A stretch of 64,000 nucleotides of DNA from Amblyornis subalaris. Lineage: Eukaryota > Chordata > Aves > Passeriformes > Ptilonorhynchidae. A program made the position numbers and the translations under genes. The first letter of the stretch is position 1. Each line of letters opens with the position of its first letter. The notes beneath the pieces were generated by a model that did no database searches, was not told the origin of the DNA, and saw only the letters and a list, made by a program, of their open reading frames with translations. The DNA lies in assembly GCA_018881555.1 (NCBI GenBank), contig JACAXG010000055.1, positions 682,001-746,000 of the forward strand, in the 5' to 3' direction. Below, piece after piece: positions 22,902 through 37,300 of this stretch.

Positions 22902-25900
22902 AGTGGCCAATCCTTTCAGAAATAGATCTCGAAGACTGTCCCCCTCCTTTGAATTTCATTAAAATTAACTGGTAGGCTTAAAGGTATTTAAAAAGGCTTG
23001 CTGGACAATGAACATGGTTGCTTAGACTTCGTTTCTTTTGTCAGGCATGTGAGAGTAAAGAATTCATTCCTGCAGTGCTCAGTAGAATCTACTCTAAATT
23101 TGGAAAACATGCATTTTCAATTTTTAATGGAAATTTTGAGTAGTATGAGGTTTTGTGGTCATCCTTTTTCCTGGGACAGAAGCATGGCAGCAAATGGAAG
23201 CTGATGGAGCTGGTTTTACACTGGATGGGAGTAAACCAGTTCCACTACATCACCTCACTACTCCATGGAATTTGATAATAGTGAAAGACTCAGGTCCATG
23301 GATTTGTGGTTCTCCTGCTTTTGAGACTTGGTAGAAAAGAAAGGGAACTTCCATTTACCTTTAGTCTTTTGTCAAGAACACCAAAACAGCAAAGAACAGG
23401 AAGAAGTTATCTTACTACCACTGTCAGTATGCTGAAAGCCTGCAGCCTTCTATGCTCTGCGTCTCCCAAATCCAGAGACTTGCACAGCCTTCCCAAAGGA
23501 GATGTTGAAGNAGTGCTCCAAGGTGCATGGGGACTCTAAAGCAAAAGGAAGAGTAGAAGTTTTGTCAATGCCTGCTTTAGTTCAATATTGCAGACTAGCA
23601 TCAGCTGATGCCTAACAAATGCAAACAGAATGTTATATTTCTGTCATTACTGAACTCAATTTGGCTGTCATACTGTTTTCATCTAGATAAAAGGAAGTGC
23701 TCTGAGAGTGTCCATCATTATAAGAATGATGATCGCATTACTATAATACATTTCAGCTCAAAGCACTTCACAAACCACAGAGATTTACAAGCATAGATAT
23801 ATAAGCCTCTATAGGAAAGAGAAAAAATAATGTTCATATTAAAGCACACTGCACAGAAGTGGGAAAAATACACAATACACAGAAATTTCTTGCAATAAAA
23901 AAAAATAGAAGGGATGCATTATGGTCTTCATGCCATTTAATATCCTGCATTCAATTTGCTACCATGTAAATAAAAAAAAATCAAATTCCAAAAATGCATC
24001 TTCCAGATTTACCTTCATTTACAGCAAAATTTATCACCTCATTGACTTCTTGTGTAATTTAGGTTTAACAGTTGTTTTTTTCAGCAGTCTAGAATTAACT
24101 ATTCTTGTTTTCAACTTATATGAGATTCTCGGTTGCTGAACTGGTAAAGGACATCTGGTCCTGTGTACTTAAAGTATATAAAATGCTTATCATAGTTATT
24201 TATGACACTTTGATCTCTCAGACTCAAAGGCCCATGAAATGTCCAATTGCAGTTTTGACACTTCTGTAACAGCGAAAAAAAACCACGGGAGTGTTCTAAA
24301 CTTGAGTTTTCACTGCTCATACTTTGCCAGTCATGCTTGATGTACTTAAGAAATGAAGTCGTAAACTCATGTATTGATTTTAAGGATTTGTGCAGAGAAA
24401 TACAAATCTAAATTTTGCTGGGAAAGACTATTTGGAACACTTGGAAATCAGAGCACCTCATGCCGAATATAATTGCAAACAGCCATAGGTGACATAATTA
24501 TTTTTTATTTTTGATGCTTACCTTACATTATTGGATTTCGCTTGACCTGATGTAATGTCTTGTTACATACATGATGGGACAGATACAATTAAAACCAGTT
24601 GCATTCTGCAGTTTGAACAACTGATAAAAGGAGCATGGCTTGTTTGTGAAAGATAGAAATTGTTTATCATTAAAAAACTTTAAATTATGTTTGCTTTCAT
24701 TATTTATTTTATGAAACTCAAGAATTAAAACAATCTGCAGCACTAAAAATTATTTTTAAAGGCTGCCTCAATAAGTACATTATTTTCTAATTTAATAATA
24801 GGTATCTTGATTTGCAATCTAAATGACCTTCATTGACTTGAAGGAATTTTGATTGAACACCTTATGAAATTGTTGCCATTAGAAATTTTACACATCATTT
24901 AAATCTATGTGAAGGAATACAGCATCGTTGGAATGTTGCAATGGAATCTGGCCAACTAGATTTTGTCTGTCTCATCTCGTACTCTATGTCTCAACCTTTT
25001 CAGCTTGGTGACCTCTATTCAAAGTAAAGAATTTTCACTCTTCTTAGTTTAGTATTAAAATAAGAACAAAAAAGGAAGAAATATTAACAATGTGTAAATT
25101 ATTAAACCTGTGTAAATTATTAGTGTGTCTGTGTTTTGAAAAGCTAATGCATAATATTCAGCCTTGAAGGATAGAAGATTTATGGAATAAGCTTTTCAAT
25201 TCTTTATATTGGATTTCAATATCTAGCACCTTGCAGTTTCTCCTAATTACCTTTTTGTAATCCATGGGGACTCCAGGAAACCTCCAGAGTTCACGAATTG
25301 CAATTGTCCAGTGTTTGTAAAAATAATAAACCACATAGATGGAAAGAATTAAATGTTCAGATGGCTGAGTTACATCTTTGCAGCAGGGTCTGCATAAAGG
25401 GATGCAGAAACTGCCAGACACCTAGGCCAGTATCCAAAAAGAAGTCAATAAATTGTTCCCAAGAATTGCGTCTTAGTAAGAATAACTCAGTGGAAAGTAG
25501 AACTTTCTGTTTTATGAGCACATTGTGAAGACATTGTCCTTTTTTATTGAAACTCAAAAATCTTTAACCCAAGAATTTACCCAATGACTGGCAGAAAGTG
25601 TGAAACAGTGGAGTTTACAGAAATCCAGTTCAAGACCTATTAGGATTGACTGGATTCTGAAAGCAGAACACAGACCTCAGCTTTGGTTCGATCCTCCCAA
25701 AGAGGTTACCACCTTGTGTGACTGAGGCACATACTGTCCAGGCAATGAACTGACAAAGAATAATGAGGTATAAAATATGAATAATTACTTGGGACAAAGC
25801 ATGAGAAGGCATACTGCTGAGAATTTAAATAAAATAATAAAATCTTAGTACAATGTAGCCACAGTTGTGTGATTAATAACAGTGGAGAGCCAAGAAAGAT

Positions 25901-28900
25901 GCAAAAGAGTGGAAATGGTGATGGAAAAAGAAGGAGAGGGTCTTGTCAGTAGATTTTCTTCCAGTTGTTCCTAAGAAGCTGGACTGCTCTTGCCTCTGCA
26001 GATTGGAAAATTATTCAAGATCCAGAGGTGTTTCACCATGTATCATGCACTACAGCTGCTTGTGCCACTGGTCCCCATTGGGTTTCAGTTTCTTTCCATA
26101 CTTAGGCCATTTGAAATACAGGGGCTCTGATTCTGAGACCACAAACAGGTTTGCACATATAACTGCAAAATTTTTGGTGGGGGTTTTGGGAAGTCTCAGA
26201 CAAGAAAAAAAAATATCTTCAAGTCCATGTTTCCNTCTTCTTTCCCTTTTCTGTCAAGTTGGTGTGGTCTCTGTAGGTATTGTGGGAAAGGAGCACAGAA
26301 CCACAGAGACAAATGCGTTTTCTCTGTGCAGTGGCATTGTACATGGAGAATCCTTTAAATACAGATGGAAATTGTTACTTCTCCCTTCTAAGCACGTTTA
26401 CATCAGCTGTACAGATTGTAAAATATGCAGATCATTCATAAGCACTTCAGCAAATTTCCAGCAGCAAATTTGAACTTTTATTCAAGAGTGGATAATCAGA
26501 ACAGATAAATACTTCCTTACCTCGCTGCAGCCCAGGACAAAGATAGCCATCATTACACAAAATGAGGACAAATAGAAAGAACTTTGCCTTTTTATGTGGC
26601 TGCTCATATTACTAAGAGGCAAAAAATCTTTAAGAGAAAGTTATTTTTTTCCTAGATTAGGGTCAATAAATACAACCAAAAAAGCCAGTTTTCAAGTCAT
26701 AAATCTCTGAAGCTTAGCATAAAACCTCAGAATAGGCAATTTATACTGTGGGCTTCAACCATAATTTTCTTTCTTTATGTGCAAATCAGTCTAAGAAGTT
26801 TAATACATAGTTCATGTATGTGAGTAAATTTATTTATTTTCATGGCATGGAATGATATTGTCTAAATAGAAAAGGATGTGAAAGCATAGCTACTCTGTAG
26901 GATCATAAGATAGGATTCATTATCTTCAAATGTATTCTGTGTGTGTTGTCGATGGATGATTTAATATAATGCAGCTCCATTGCCAGTATTCTTTATGCCA
27001 CACAAGCTTTAAAAGGCATTATCTGGCTAAAAGACAGAGATGGCCTTATTTAGAGCTCTACTTATTATCTGATCTCTGAAAGTGAAGGGAGAAAAAGTCC
27101 ACAGACTTTAAAGATTTTTTATGTTAAAGGGAGATATTTAAACCCATTAATTTAAAGCTGAGAAATCTTCCAATGGTCATGGGATNTTGAGATGATATAT
27201 AAAGGGAACAGCTTTGTAATATAAATTCCTACCTACTAGTATTATTTTGCCAGCAACATTTTCAGCCTACTTTATATAAATTCCTGTCTTCCTTACCTCG
27301 CAGTAGACTGTGCTTCAGGAATACCAGCAAGTCAAAGGTAAGTATCTAGATAAAGGTAATGTTATATATCCTAAGTAAAACCACTTTTTAAAAAAAACAG
27401 TCCAAGTAACTGTTCAGTGGATGTTAACAGCAGCACCAAAGGATCAGTGATTCAGTCTTTATCCATTCATAGGGCTGCAAGACCAGAAGTCATTCTGCAG
27501 ACCTTGGGAGCTCAAACCTCCCAGCACGCACTGAGCACTGGTGGAGAGGATATGAACAGATATTGTACAAAACACCTTGTATTTGATAGAAAGGGCATCC
27601 TGTTTCTCACAGTGTTCACAGCTTCCCATTACCCNAGTGATACACTGATAGTCTTATCTACATTTGGTAGAACTCAGCTGCTTCAGTTGTTTCGGAAAAA
27701 CGTTGATGGTTCAAGTCAGTTGGCACACAGCAAGAAACTCTTTGGAGGTTCCAGGTAGGGAAAAGCAGAGTTGCAGGGGGATGTTGTTTACTGAAGGCTA
27801 GGTGAGATGCAATTTTTTTTTAAAGATTCTTGTGGAAGAATTCTACAAGTAGNCAAATAGTCAGGTCAGCCACATCTTATAATAACACTTGACATGATTA
27901 CATAAATTTTCATGCTTCCCTGAAATTGTTGCTAACTTCTCGTATTTGTTTGGTTGTCCTGTATGAAGCATCTTGTATGAGTAACCTTCATGGCTATTTC
28001 ACACATGGTAAGAATGAGGACTGTTCATTTAAAGGGTTAAAATTTTTGTTACAGTGTCATAGTTTTGGTGTATTTCACACAAAATTTGNCTAGAGTGGTG
28101 TTATTTCAGGTTTTTTATTGAAGAAGTTTTTTGCCCACAAAACAATGTGGTATCCTGTAACAGGTCTACTTCTTGCTCGGTGCCAATTCATTGTATCCAG
28201 AAGCTGATGTCTGAGCTGAAAATACAGAAGTCAACATTATTTAAGGCTGTTTTGATCTCCATGACATTGTTGGCTGTAACTTCTTATCCCAGTAGTATTG
28301 TCATTGAGGGTACAGGAATGACCTGCTGGAGAATTTCCAAATAGGCTTGTGCTTGTGATTCATTATTCATTAAAGGAGACAATCTATACAAGGTTTTTAG
28401 GGTAGTCTAGTATGATGTGCTGCTTTCTTCTTCATCCCTTGTTCTCTTTTCTGCTGATTAGAAACAGAGACTGAGTTTTCTGGGATAGAAGGACAGGTTG
28501 ATTAAAACAAAAGGCAAGAATATGANTTAAAGAAACGAAAGGCCTTGTTTTACAGTGAGAAGTAAGTGATGTGTAGAATGAGCTTAAGTGACAGAACTCA
28601 AGCCAAGAGCCATGTTCCCAGCATGCAGATTCTTACTTGCTGGTACTTGCTCCACCTCAGCAGCAAGGCAGAGGTGGTCCTGGAATGGCTTTTCTCACTG
28701 CCCTTGGATGAAGGGTGGAGTCCCAGAAGGTGATACTTGATTCCCCAGGTGAAAAAAACCCAACTGGCTCTGAATTGATGAGGGCAAAGGACATAAGACA
28801 TGTCTGTTGGACAAATCTCCTGATAAAATAAACTGGATTATTTATGATCATGATGAATATTCTGTTGTGAAAAGAATGAGTAGTGGAAAAAATCTTAATA

Positions 28901-29833
28901 AACAAATGATTAAAGGCAAATGAAATGATAAAGAGATGAAGATACACTTTCGACAATTACTAAAGTTATTCTGATGTCTCTGTTTTGTACTTGAAGGTCC
29001 CTATAACAGACATTTTAGAAAAGAGCTNAAGAAGGACATTCCTTCTCTGATACTAAGCATCTCTCAGACAAACAAATGTAATAAGTGATGTGAGTCAGCA
29101 CTTCATTCACTGGCCAGAATTTAAGAATGTGAGGTACTCAGTTTATTTTTGATTAGTCATATACCTCAATTGAGGGTGGCAAATGCATAATTTTAATATA
29201 AATATTTAAGGCTTTTGCTCTGTANGTAGTGAATGGTGCTACTGAATGTCAAATTTTTAATAATATAGATCTCATTTTCTAGAGTGTAGGGCATCTGTGA
29301 TTTTTTACAAATGTTTCTCCCATGCAAAGACTGGAAGTTNAACAAGTTACTTATGCATGTGCATAGTTTTATTTGTGGATACTCATTGATTTTAGCTTAA
29401 ACTTTTAATCTTTAAAGCTTTAATTTGTTTAATTGCATTACTGAATTAAGGCCAAAGTTATTTNAAAAATGTCTTGAATTGAGTTCTTTGGGATGCTATA
29501 ACATTCAATTAAAATTTGTAAATCACTTACTATAGCATCAGCCATTACCCATTAATTTGTACTTTATTTACTGACAAGCACAGGATAAAAGTCTCTGTAC
29601 CAGAAGTGGAACATGCTTCACTTTGCAATAATTCCACTGTGTACCACCCAAGGAGGAAATGAAGGTTTGAGGCATTTTCCTGTAGCAGTGTTTCCCACTG
29701 TCACTAGAACATGGGCTTGTCCCAAAACCAGAATGCTGAAAGAGGAGGTACAGGCNAAGAAAGAGGGAGAAAGCATTCACAGACTGATAGGGAGGGAAAA
29801 GACAGGGGTAGAAGTGGGACGTGACATGATTTT

Positions 29834-29921
29834 CCTGTTTTGTTTTTTTGGTGTGTGTTGTTTTTGATTTTGTTTGGTTTTTTGAGTTGTGGGGTTTTTT
29901 TCTGTTTTTTTTTTTTTTTTG
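29834..29921. repeat. T/G-rich low-complexity tract
   Basis: Nearly 90 bases contain only T and G with scarce A and C and end in a T16-type run. The minus-strand frames over it are Lys/Asn/Pro-rich as a consequence and are not genes. Confidence 0.85.
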
Positions 29922-31328
29922 GCAAAAAGCTCCCTTGACATAGTTTTATCTATAATTGTAAATAAGCTGCCTATAGGACTGAAGTAACTCTCTAGGGTCA
30001 AGCCTATAACTAGTCAGAGCTTATTTAAGTCAGGGGAGCTAAAACAGAGCCTTGGCACATAGAGGTTTAGTTAGTCAGAAATGTCTCCTCTGATGGAAAG
30101 CAAAAAAATAAAACAACTNGAAAGATACTGTGCCCTTTGAGGGTCAGTATAATCCTGTCAGTATTTAAAATGGATTTCAGTATTGGTAATGTGACTGAAG
30201 TTGGTTCTGAACCAGATTCCTGGTTCAGTGCACAAAACTTAAGAGTCTATGTCACTTTGAAGATAAAATAATCTCTCTCAGGACATGCTGTCAAAAGCCT
30301 GATGAGATGAAGTGCTGCAGTTTTGACTGGTTCTTTAGTTGTGCTTTGACTTCACAGTCCTTTGGGTTATTCTTTATTAATCTAAAGAAATCACACCTTC
30401 TGGCTATTTCAAACTGTTTGAATTGCTAAAGAAACCTGGCTGCTCAATTTCTAATTCCAAAGGAGTCCTCTAGATCATATGAATGACCTCGGGCAATATT
30501 GCTAGTACCTGAAAACAATTCTCCAGATTTAGTTACTAGCAGTGTAGTCAGTATTACACAGGCTTATTTTGAGAATTTCTTTGAATGCAGAATACTCGCA
30601 ATAGCAGTACTTGACTTTTTGTGGCTTGAACTGCAGTTCTGGGCTTCTTCCACAGTTCTGGACTTAATATTCCGTTCTCCATGCTCTTGATCCTATACTA
30701 GCAATGCACTGAAATTAATGACTGTTCCAAATTAGCTATAGTCGCTAGGTTTCTTTGGAGTTGAAGTATCATTGCATAGTCTCCACCTTCCCACATGGAA
30801 GTGGAGTAATACAGTAATACTGAGTAGAAAAATCCTTCTAACAGAGAACAAGGGAAACAGGTGGCTTTTTTATTAGTTTCTTACTCTATGTGTGNCACAG
30901 AGGCCTTAACTCAGTTGCTATCCCCAAATACCAAACANTAATGGTCATTGCTAATGATTTATGGGGTCTGGGGAATCATCATGAGATTATTAAGGCAGTT
31001 TTATATTTACTTTATATCACTGTGTTGACAGTAAGCTGCCGGAGCCAAGCATGAAGACTCGTTCTAGTGAATAATCAGTTGAGCTTTTTCATTTGTATTA
31101 TTTCACTCATGTGCTTATTGAATGTTGAAGTTACTTAATGCTTTAGAAGACAGTGTATTTTGTCTAGATCTGTTCATCCCAGAAGGCAGAGCTTTTAATT
31201 TCCTTCTTTTTATGCTACTCAATACAGAGTAAAAGCAGAATTCAAGAGGCTGACAGAATATATTCTCTTGAGAGTAGTTGTTTCTCAGGTTGGAGACATT
31301 TGGATCAAGTTCCTTTATTTTAAAGTTC

Positions 31329-31360
31329 TTTTCTGTTTTGTTTTGTTTTTTTTTTCCCCT
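31329..31360. repeat. T-rich (TTTTG)n / poly-T tract
   Basis: A few gtttt units lead into a T10-type run and a C4 tail. Simple sequence only. Confidence 0.75.
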
Positions 31361-34300
31361 CTAACATTTAAATTATACTGAGTAATTGTACTCTGATAAT
31401 AACTTCACTGAAAAGAGATGTTATTTCTTCTGACTTTATTAGCAGTGATTCCTGATGTAAAACATTGTGGAGGATGAGAGATCTCCAACACAGTAGATTA
31501 TTCATTAGCTGTTCCAGTAGATAAGTTTGACAGAAGACCATTCCAATCTAGTGATTATATGTTTTGAGTAAAAGGAATTTAACATTTTTGATAAAATCCT
31601 AGTTGATCTGAATATTTTTTATNCTTTTATAAAAGATTTCTTTGGAACATCTTCTTTAAAGGTAATATTTGCAAGATCTGGAAAGAGCCTTCCATTCCCT
31701 CCATCCCTGCTGTGTAGCTTTATTTCCCTAAAGCCATTGTCCCAGCCTTGGATCCTCCAGGTCCTTGGTGTCACTTTGATGGACTCTCATCCACTGTGTT
31801 GTCCTTTTGATTTCTTAATACCTGCNAAATCTCATAGCTCAAACCTTTCCTGCTTCACTAGTGCCTCTTCCCCCATTGTCCTGCTGGTCCTGACGGCTCA
31901 AGTCCTCCTGATGAAGCCTCTTAAGTTTAGAGCAATCACCAGAATGCAGAGAAATGGTGGAGCTTTTCAGGCTCTTAGAAATCTGGAGCAAATCGCTCAA
32001 ATCAAACTGCAAACGCAAATTTTTTTCACATTGTAGAGCCAGACCTGACCTGCACAAGTAAATCCTTAGTTATTATGGATGTTTGTGGCAGTGCAGACCT
32101 TGATGCGTGGAGCCATCATGGCACACGGTGCTTCCCCTGGGTTTGGTAGTCTGCACTGGATCACACAGTCCCACAGCTGTTATTGGTACCCAAGCTGACT
32201 TAAAGTTCATGTGTACATCTCTGTGGGAAAGGTAGGGGAATAGATGTATCCTAAGCCTGGCAAGAGTTTTCTCTAAGGATCATCAGAAAATGGTGGGAAA
32301 ATGCTGTCTAAGGGAAATATCTGTTTTCTGTGACAAAGAGTCAATATTTTTCACTGAAAAATCTAATGAGAATGAAACCTTGTGTTCTGGGAAAAGATCT
32401 GCAGGACAAAAAGAGATTCTAATAAACTTTCTGAGTTTTATTAAAACATTAATTTGCTTCTCTTGCTTCTCTTTCCACTAATTTCTTTCCTATTCTTCCT
32501 CATGCCAACTGTGCCACTTATGACCCTCACATTCCCTGATCATATTCTTTCAGTTCGTTACCTCCTCTGACTGCACCAAACACTTCTTATCTCACTGTAT
32601 TTTTACATGTTATCTCCTGCCACAAAATAAACTCTCCTATTTGTGAAAGATTTACACAATCTCCTATTTTCTCAGTTGTTTCTGAATCATCACTTTTTGC
32701 TTAAGCTCTTCAGACTTACACCTTTGGCAATAAACCCTATGTATTCCTTTATTTATTAGATTCTTCTTGTCCCGTGGGTAATCCTGTTCTTTGCCTTTCC
32801 TTTGCATTGTAAATTCCTTTTGTATTGGTTCTCCAAGCATTTATCTGTTGCTCTGACTCTGTGACTGGTTTTCTGTTAATGATATTTGAGCTGATTTATT
32901 TAAATCTATGGCAGTGAACAACTATATGACCTTCAGACATGCTTTGAAATTGGGGAGTAAACATTCTGGATGATCAACAGTTTTCACTGGAATCGTCAGA
33001 AGATTACATTATTTTTTGTGTAAGGGAAGANTATGATTGTGATATTGAACTGCAATTTCATGAATCTTGAACATGAATCTTGATCCAAAAAAAGTTAATT
33101 CCACTTTAATGTCACATTTATGACCAACCCTCTCCTAAATCAAAGGCTGTCGGTATTGTTCCCGAGAGGAAATACTGTTTATGTACATTCATTTTTTTCT
33201 GAGTATGAAAGGCCACAAATATTTCCAGAATGCTAATGACATTTAACACTGTTTAGTTGTTGTGTTGCGTCATACGCTGTGCTGTTATTTTTTGTCTTCT
33301 TCCATTCTTCACTTTTTCTTTCTTCAGAGCAATAGAAAATAAAATTAAAAAATTTTAAAGCTCGACTGTTCATCTTGTCAGAGGTGAACCAGAGCCTAGA
33401 TGGAAGAGAACAGTCTCCTGACTGAATAATATTCTGTAACTGAGGTGTTGGGAGTAATTCTTTAAAATTGTGCTAAAACAAACATGAGACTCCCTCTAAA
33501 TTTTTTTTATAGTAACAGTGTTTCATGAGGCATAGAGCATGAGGTACAGAAGGAAAAAAGAGTAATGTGTAAGGAAAACATGTCTGGAGCTTGTTTCATT
33601 TGTTTGATGGCACTTTAGTACCTTNGAGACATGGTTTTGAGAGCTCCCCTTTCTTTTCCACTATGTAAGATTTACTGTAAGTCCACTATAGATTAAAATG
33701 TTTTCATTTAGTAATAGCAGAATGTTATACCTTCTGTTTTAATTGCACACTCTTGATTTTCCAGAAGTTGTTAGGAAATGAAAAAATTATATCACCAGAT
33801 CTCAGAAGTTATGATGATAAATACTAAAATAATATTTTGTGCCAAATTTTCTATTTCCATTATTTTAAAGGAGTTACACCACAAGCAAAAAAATTGTCCT
33901 GTTATTACTCCTGCTGTTTCGGCTGTCACAGAAATGACCAGTGGGTGAAGTAATGCCACCTAACTTGAAACAGTGGTAGCCTTTTTAATGCAGAGTGATT
34001 CTATGGAATTTCTTGATAAGATTGATGACTCTCCAAATTTTTGGACTTGCAGGCAGTTGACAACCCTCTTAATTTCTTCAACTGTACTCTTAGCCATGCA
34101 CAGGAAATACAGTTACACAGAATTGAGGGCTCTTGGTGGTTGGTAGAACACAGTTCAGGAACTGCAGGGCAGAATGTGCCCTCTTAGGAGCCTGCCACCA
34201 TCGTGCGAATCAAAGTGCTCTTTACTTCAGGCAGGAGTCTGGAACCACAAATCCTGCATTAAGTGTATGGAAAACTACCTCCATCTGTGGAACAAGACTT

Positions 34301-37300
34301 TATTCATTACACAGAATATATTGACCAGTGATTTCTTGTAGGCAAATAAGTTATTTCATAGAAAGTTGGTGCATTACGAAAGTTGGCAAAATACGCTTCT
34401 GATACTAGTTGATAATATCATTAAGGATAATTTTGTTCCTAGTCAGATCTTAGAAATGGAACTTGAAAATTGGAGTNATTAAATAAAACTTACGTCTTTA
34501 TTTCTGTAGTGTTTGAAATTCAGTTGGTGATCCATGTGCCTGGCCATAAGGGCCTAATGGTATTAGAGATGCTCTGGGATATCCACAACAGTTTCTCAGG
34601 GCTGGCAGATGCCACCAAGACCTACATGAGTCTTTTTAGTCTAATAGCTGGAGGTAGGGAAACTGTCCAGGAAGATTACAAGAGTTACAGACTCCTCAGC
34701 TAACTAAGAGGAGTCTACCTATCTCTCCACTGACTGTTTTGTTTAGATCCCGTGATTGTAAAAGGACTGTAAACACATAAAACTTGATTCAGTTGACCAC
34801 AGATAGGTAGCTAGAGCCATTGAGTTGTCTTGGGAAGTCTGAGACAGCTGGGGTACCTGTGTGGGCTCACAGAGGTGACCCACACCTTCCAGAGTGGGAG
34901 CTGAAGGTTGGGTGGACTTACTGTAACACCTGTATGTGATACCAGNCACACAAATGTGAACCAGGGCCTTAGTTCATGTGTAGATATCTAAATTTAGATG
35001 CGTTAATCTGTAAGCTGAATGCAATCTGCACTGTGCATCTCACTGAAACAGAGAACTGTTTTTTAAATACCATTTATTTTATGTTGCATTTTCCCTTAAA
35101 AGGTATTTGAATAACTGTGACTAATGTTAGCTGTACTGCTAGATATATTTCCTCTGAAAGTAACTATGACTAAGAATATTTATACCTGCTCTTCATCCAG
35201 GAGGAGTGTCTGCAATTCAGTGGGTGAAAGGGCATCTCTATCACAGGTGAGAAAGTTAGGAGAAACTTCCTTGCTTGCAAACAGCAACAGGCTGAGGAGC
35301 TGAATGCCCCACCTCCATAGAATAATTTATTTTTCCTCTTATGATTTACAAAACTTTATCAAACATATCCTGTGAGTGTTAGGCTGCAGGGTTTTTTCCC
35401 CAGAATTATGCAGACTATCCCTATATATTTTTGTAAAAAATGCCAAATTTTTCATTTGACCATTTGAATTTCTCTGGTTTAAATAGTATTTGAGAACACA
35501 AGAATACTATAAACCTTAACCACTTCACTGAGAAAGTTTCAATATTCTATTGAGTGTTTACATGAAGCTGCGGATGCAAATGAGAGAATGGAGTCCCTGT
35601 TTGATGTGTGCAAACTCTCTTTATGCTCAGCTTAATAACCACCAGTGTGGTTCTTCAGAGGACAGTAAAACGCTTTGATTTTGTATTTGTACATCAGAGC
35701 TACCATTGGAAACTTAGATCCAAAAGGAGGGGCTTTTTCTCTGACCTTGCTGTAGTTTCTAATATACAAAAAAAAAGGAATGGTTTGTAAATCTATTCTT
35801 CTAGACATGCCGGTCCACAAAGTCTTCTCTGAGTCATTTTTCACCATTACTAGCTGTCTCTTAGTTTGTATTTCTGGTTTTCAGTGCTGAAATGAGTGGG
35901 GGTAATGACGTCCCTCACAAAGGCATGGGGAGTATTAAGTGGTTTGTGCCACTCTTGAGCAGCTATTGCAGCTCTTAATGGTTCCTTTGTAAATAGTAAA
36001 CAGCATTGTTCTCAGTGACTTATTTAAGGATAAGTCACTTCATCCAGATTATTTTCATAACTATAAGAACTTCATACATTGGGAGCCATTTAGAGACCTT
36101 CGTTAAAGTCCTGCCTTCAGCTGAGTCAGATGGAGTTCTCTAAACAACTTAGATGCTGGGGTCTAATTGATTTCCCTGCAAGCCGGGTGCAGAGCTGATT
36201 TCTGTCTATACCAATCTATGGAAAAGAGCTGCAGCAAGACTGTAGTGGTGCTGATATAACTCAGTGTTGGGTAATGGAAAAGTATTGGGTAATGAAAAAA
36301 TATCTGAAGNATACCTAGAGGACTCAAGGAGCACAGAAAGGTACAGGTGAGGAAATCCTCCTCCCTTGACATCTTGTGAAGACACACCCAGCATGAATAA
36401 AGATTTGGATTCATTTTGGCAGATGCAGTATGCCATGTGACAGTGCTCCTTTGACTCACAAGCAGCTGAAATAAAAATACNTGGCAGTTTTAATTGCTCA
36501 ACTCTGCAAGTGATAATTTAAATATTGAGGTCTGCTGTAAGAGTTTTTAAGGCTGTGCTTCTCTTTTAGTGCTTTGGGTTTCAGCTGTGTGCAGTGTAGT
36601 AGACTAATTCTCTCTCAAGGTAAAAAAGAGATTATTGGACTTTGATACTCTTAAATATGGGCAACTCTCCAATAACNGTAATTGTGATGCTAATTTATGC
36701 AACACCACAACCCTGCTTTGAGGTTTTTAATCATTTTAATTGAAGGTTTTATTTCAACCTAAACTCGCAAATAAGGGTATTGTCAGAAAGTACAGCCATT
36801 TCTTTGACATCACTGTTACTACTGAGTTTTTCATTGATCATGTGGGAAAAAAATTGCTATTGATGGAGTTTTTCTTGTTTATGTTTATTTTAAACCCAAG
36901 GAAGTTGTAGTTTGGCTGTGTGAGATGTTCTCTATGTGTGCTGAGTGGCAACATGAGCACTTTCTGTGTCTGCAAGGGCAAACTGTTTTGTTAAGTGATC
37001 ATACGTNGAGAGAGACTGCAGGTTCCAGGGACATGGTGTTCATCTGGTGAAAGACTGGGAGTTTGTGGTGACTTCTCCAATTTCTTCCAATGATCTTCCA
37101 ATTTCTTAGCCCNAGTTTCTCTGTCTGCTTTCACACAGGCTAATACTTCTTCCTTGTTAGTCATTTCAGTTAATGTGCTATTTATGAAAATAAATCAGTA
37201 GCTTGCTCTAGAAATATGGTCCTCATCTCTCTCTCATTTCAGGCCAGTGGCCTGCTAGTCCTTGATGGCCATGCTAGTTTTTGCTTTTGCCCAACACATC

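Noticed and set aside
25943..26473. Longest open frame, 176 codons, plus strand
   Set aside because: No recognisable domain, odd Ser/Cys-rich composition, an internal ambiguous base, and no acceptor or donor support; expected by chance in 64 kb on six frames.
29777..30001. Lys/Asn-rich minus-strand open frames
   Set aside because: They are translations of the T/G-rich low-complexity tract.
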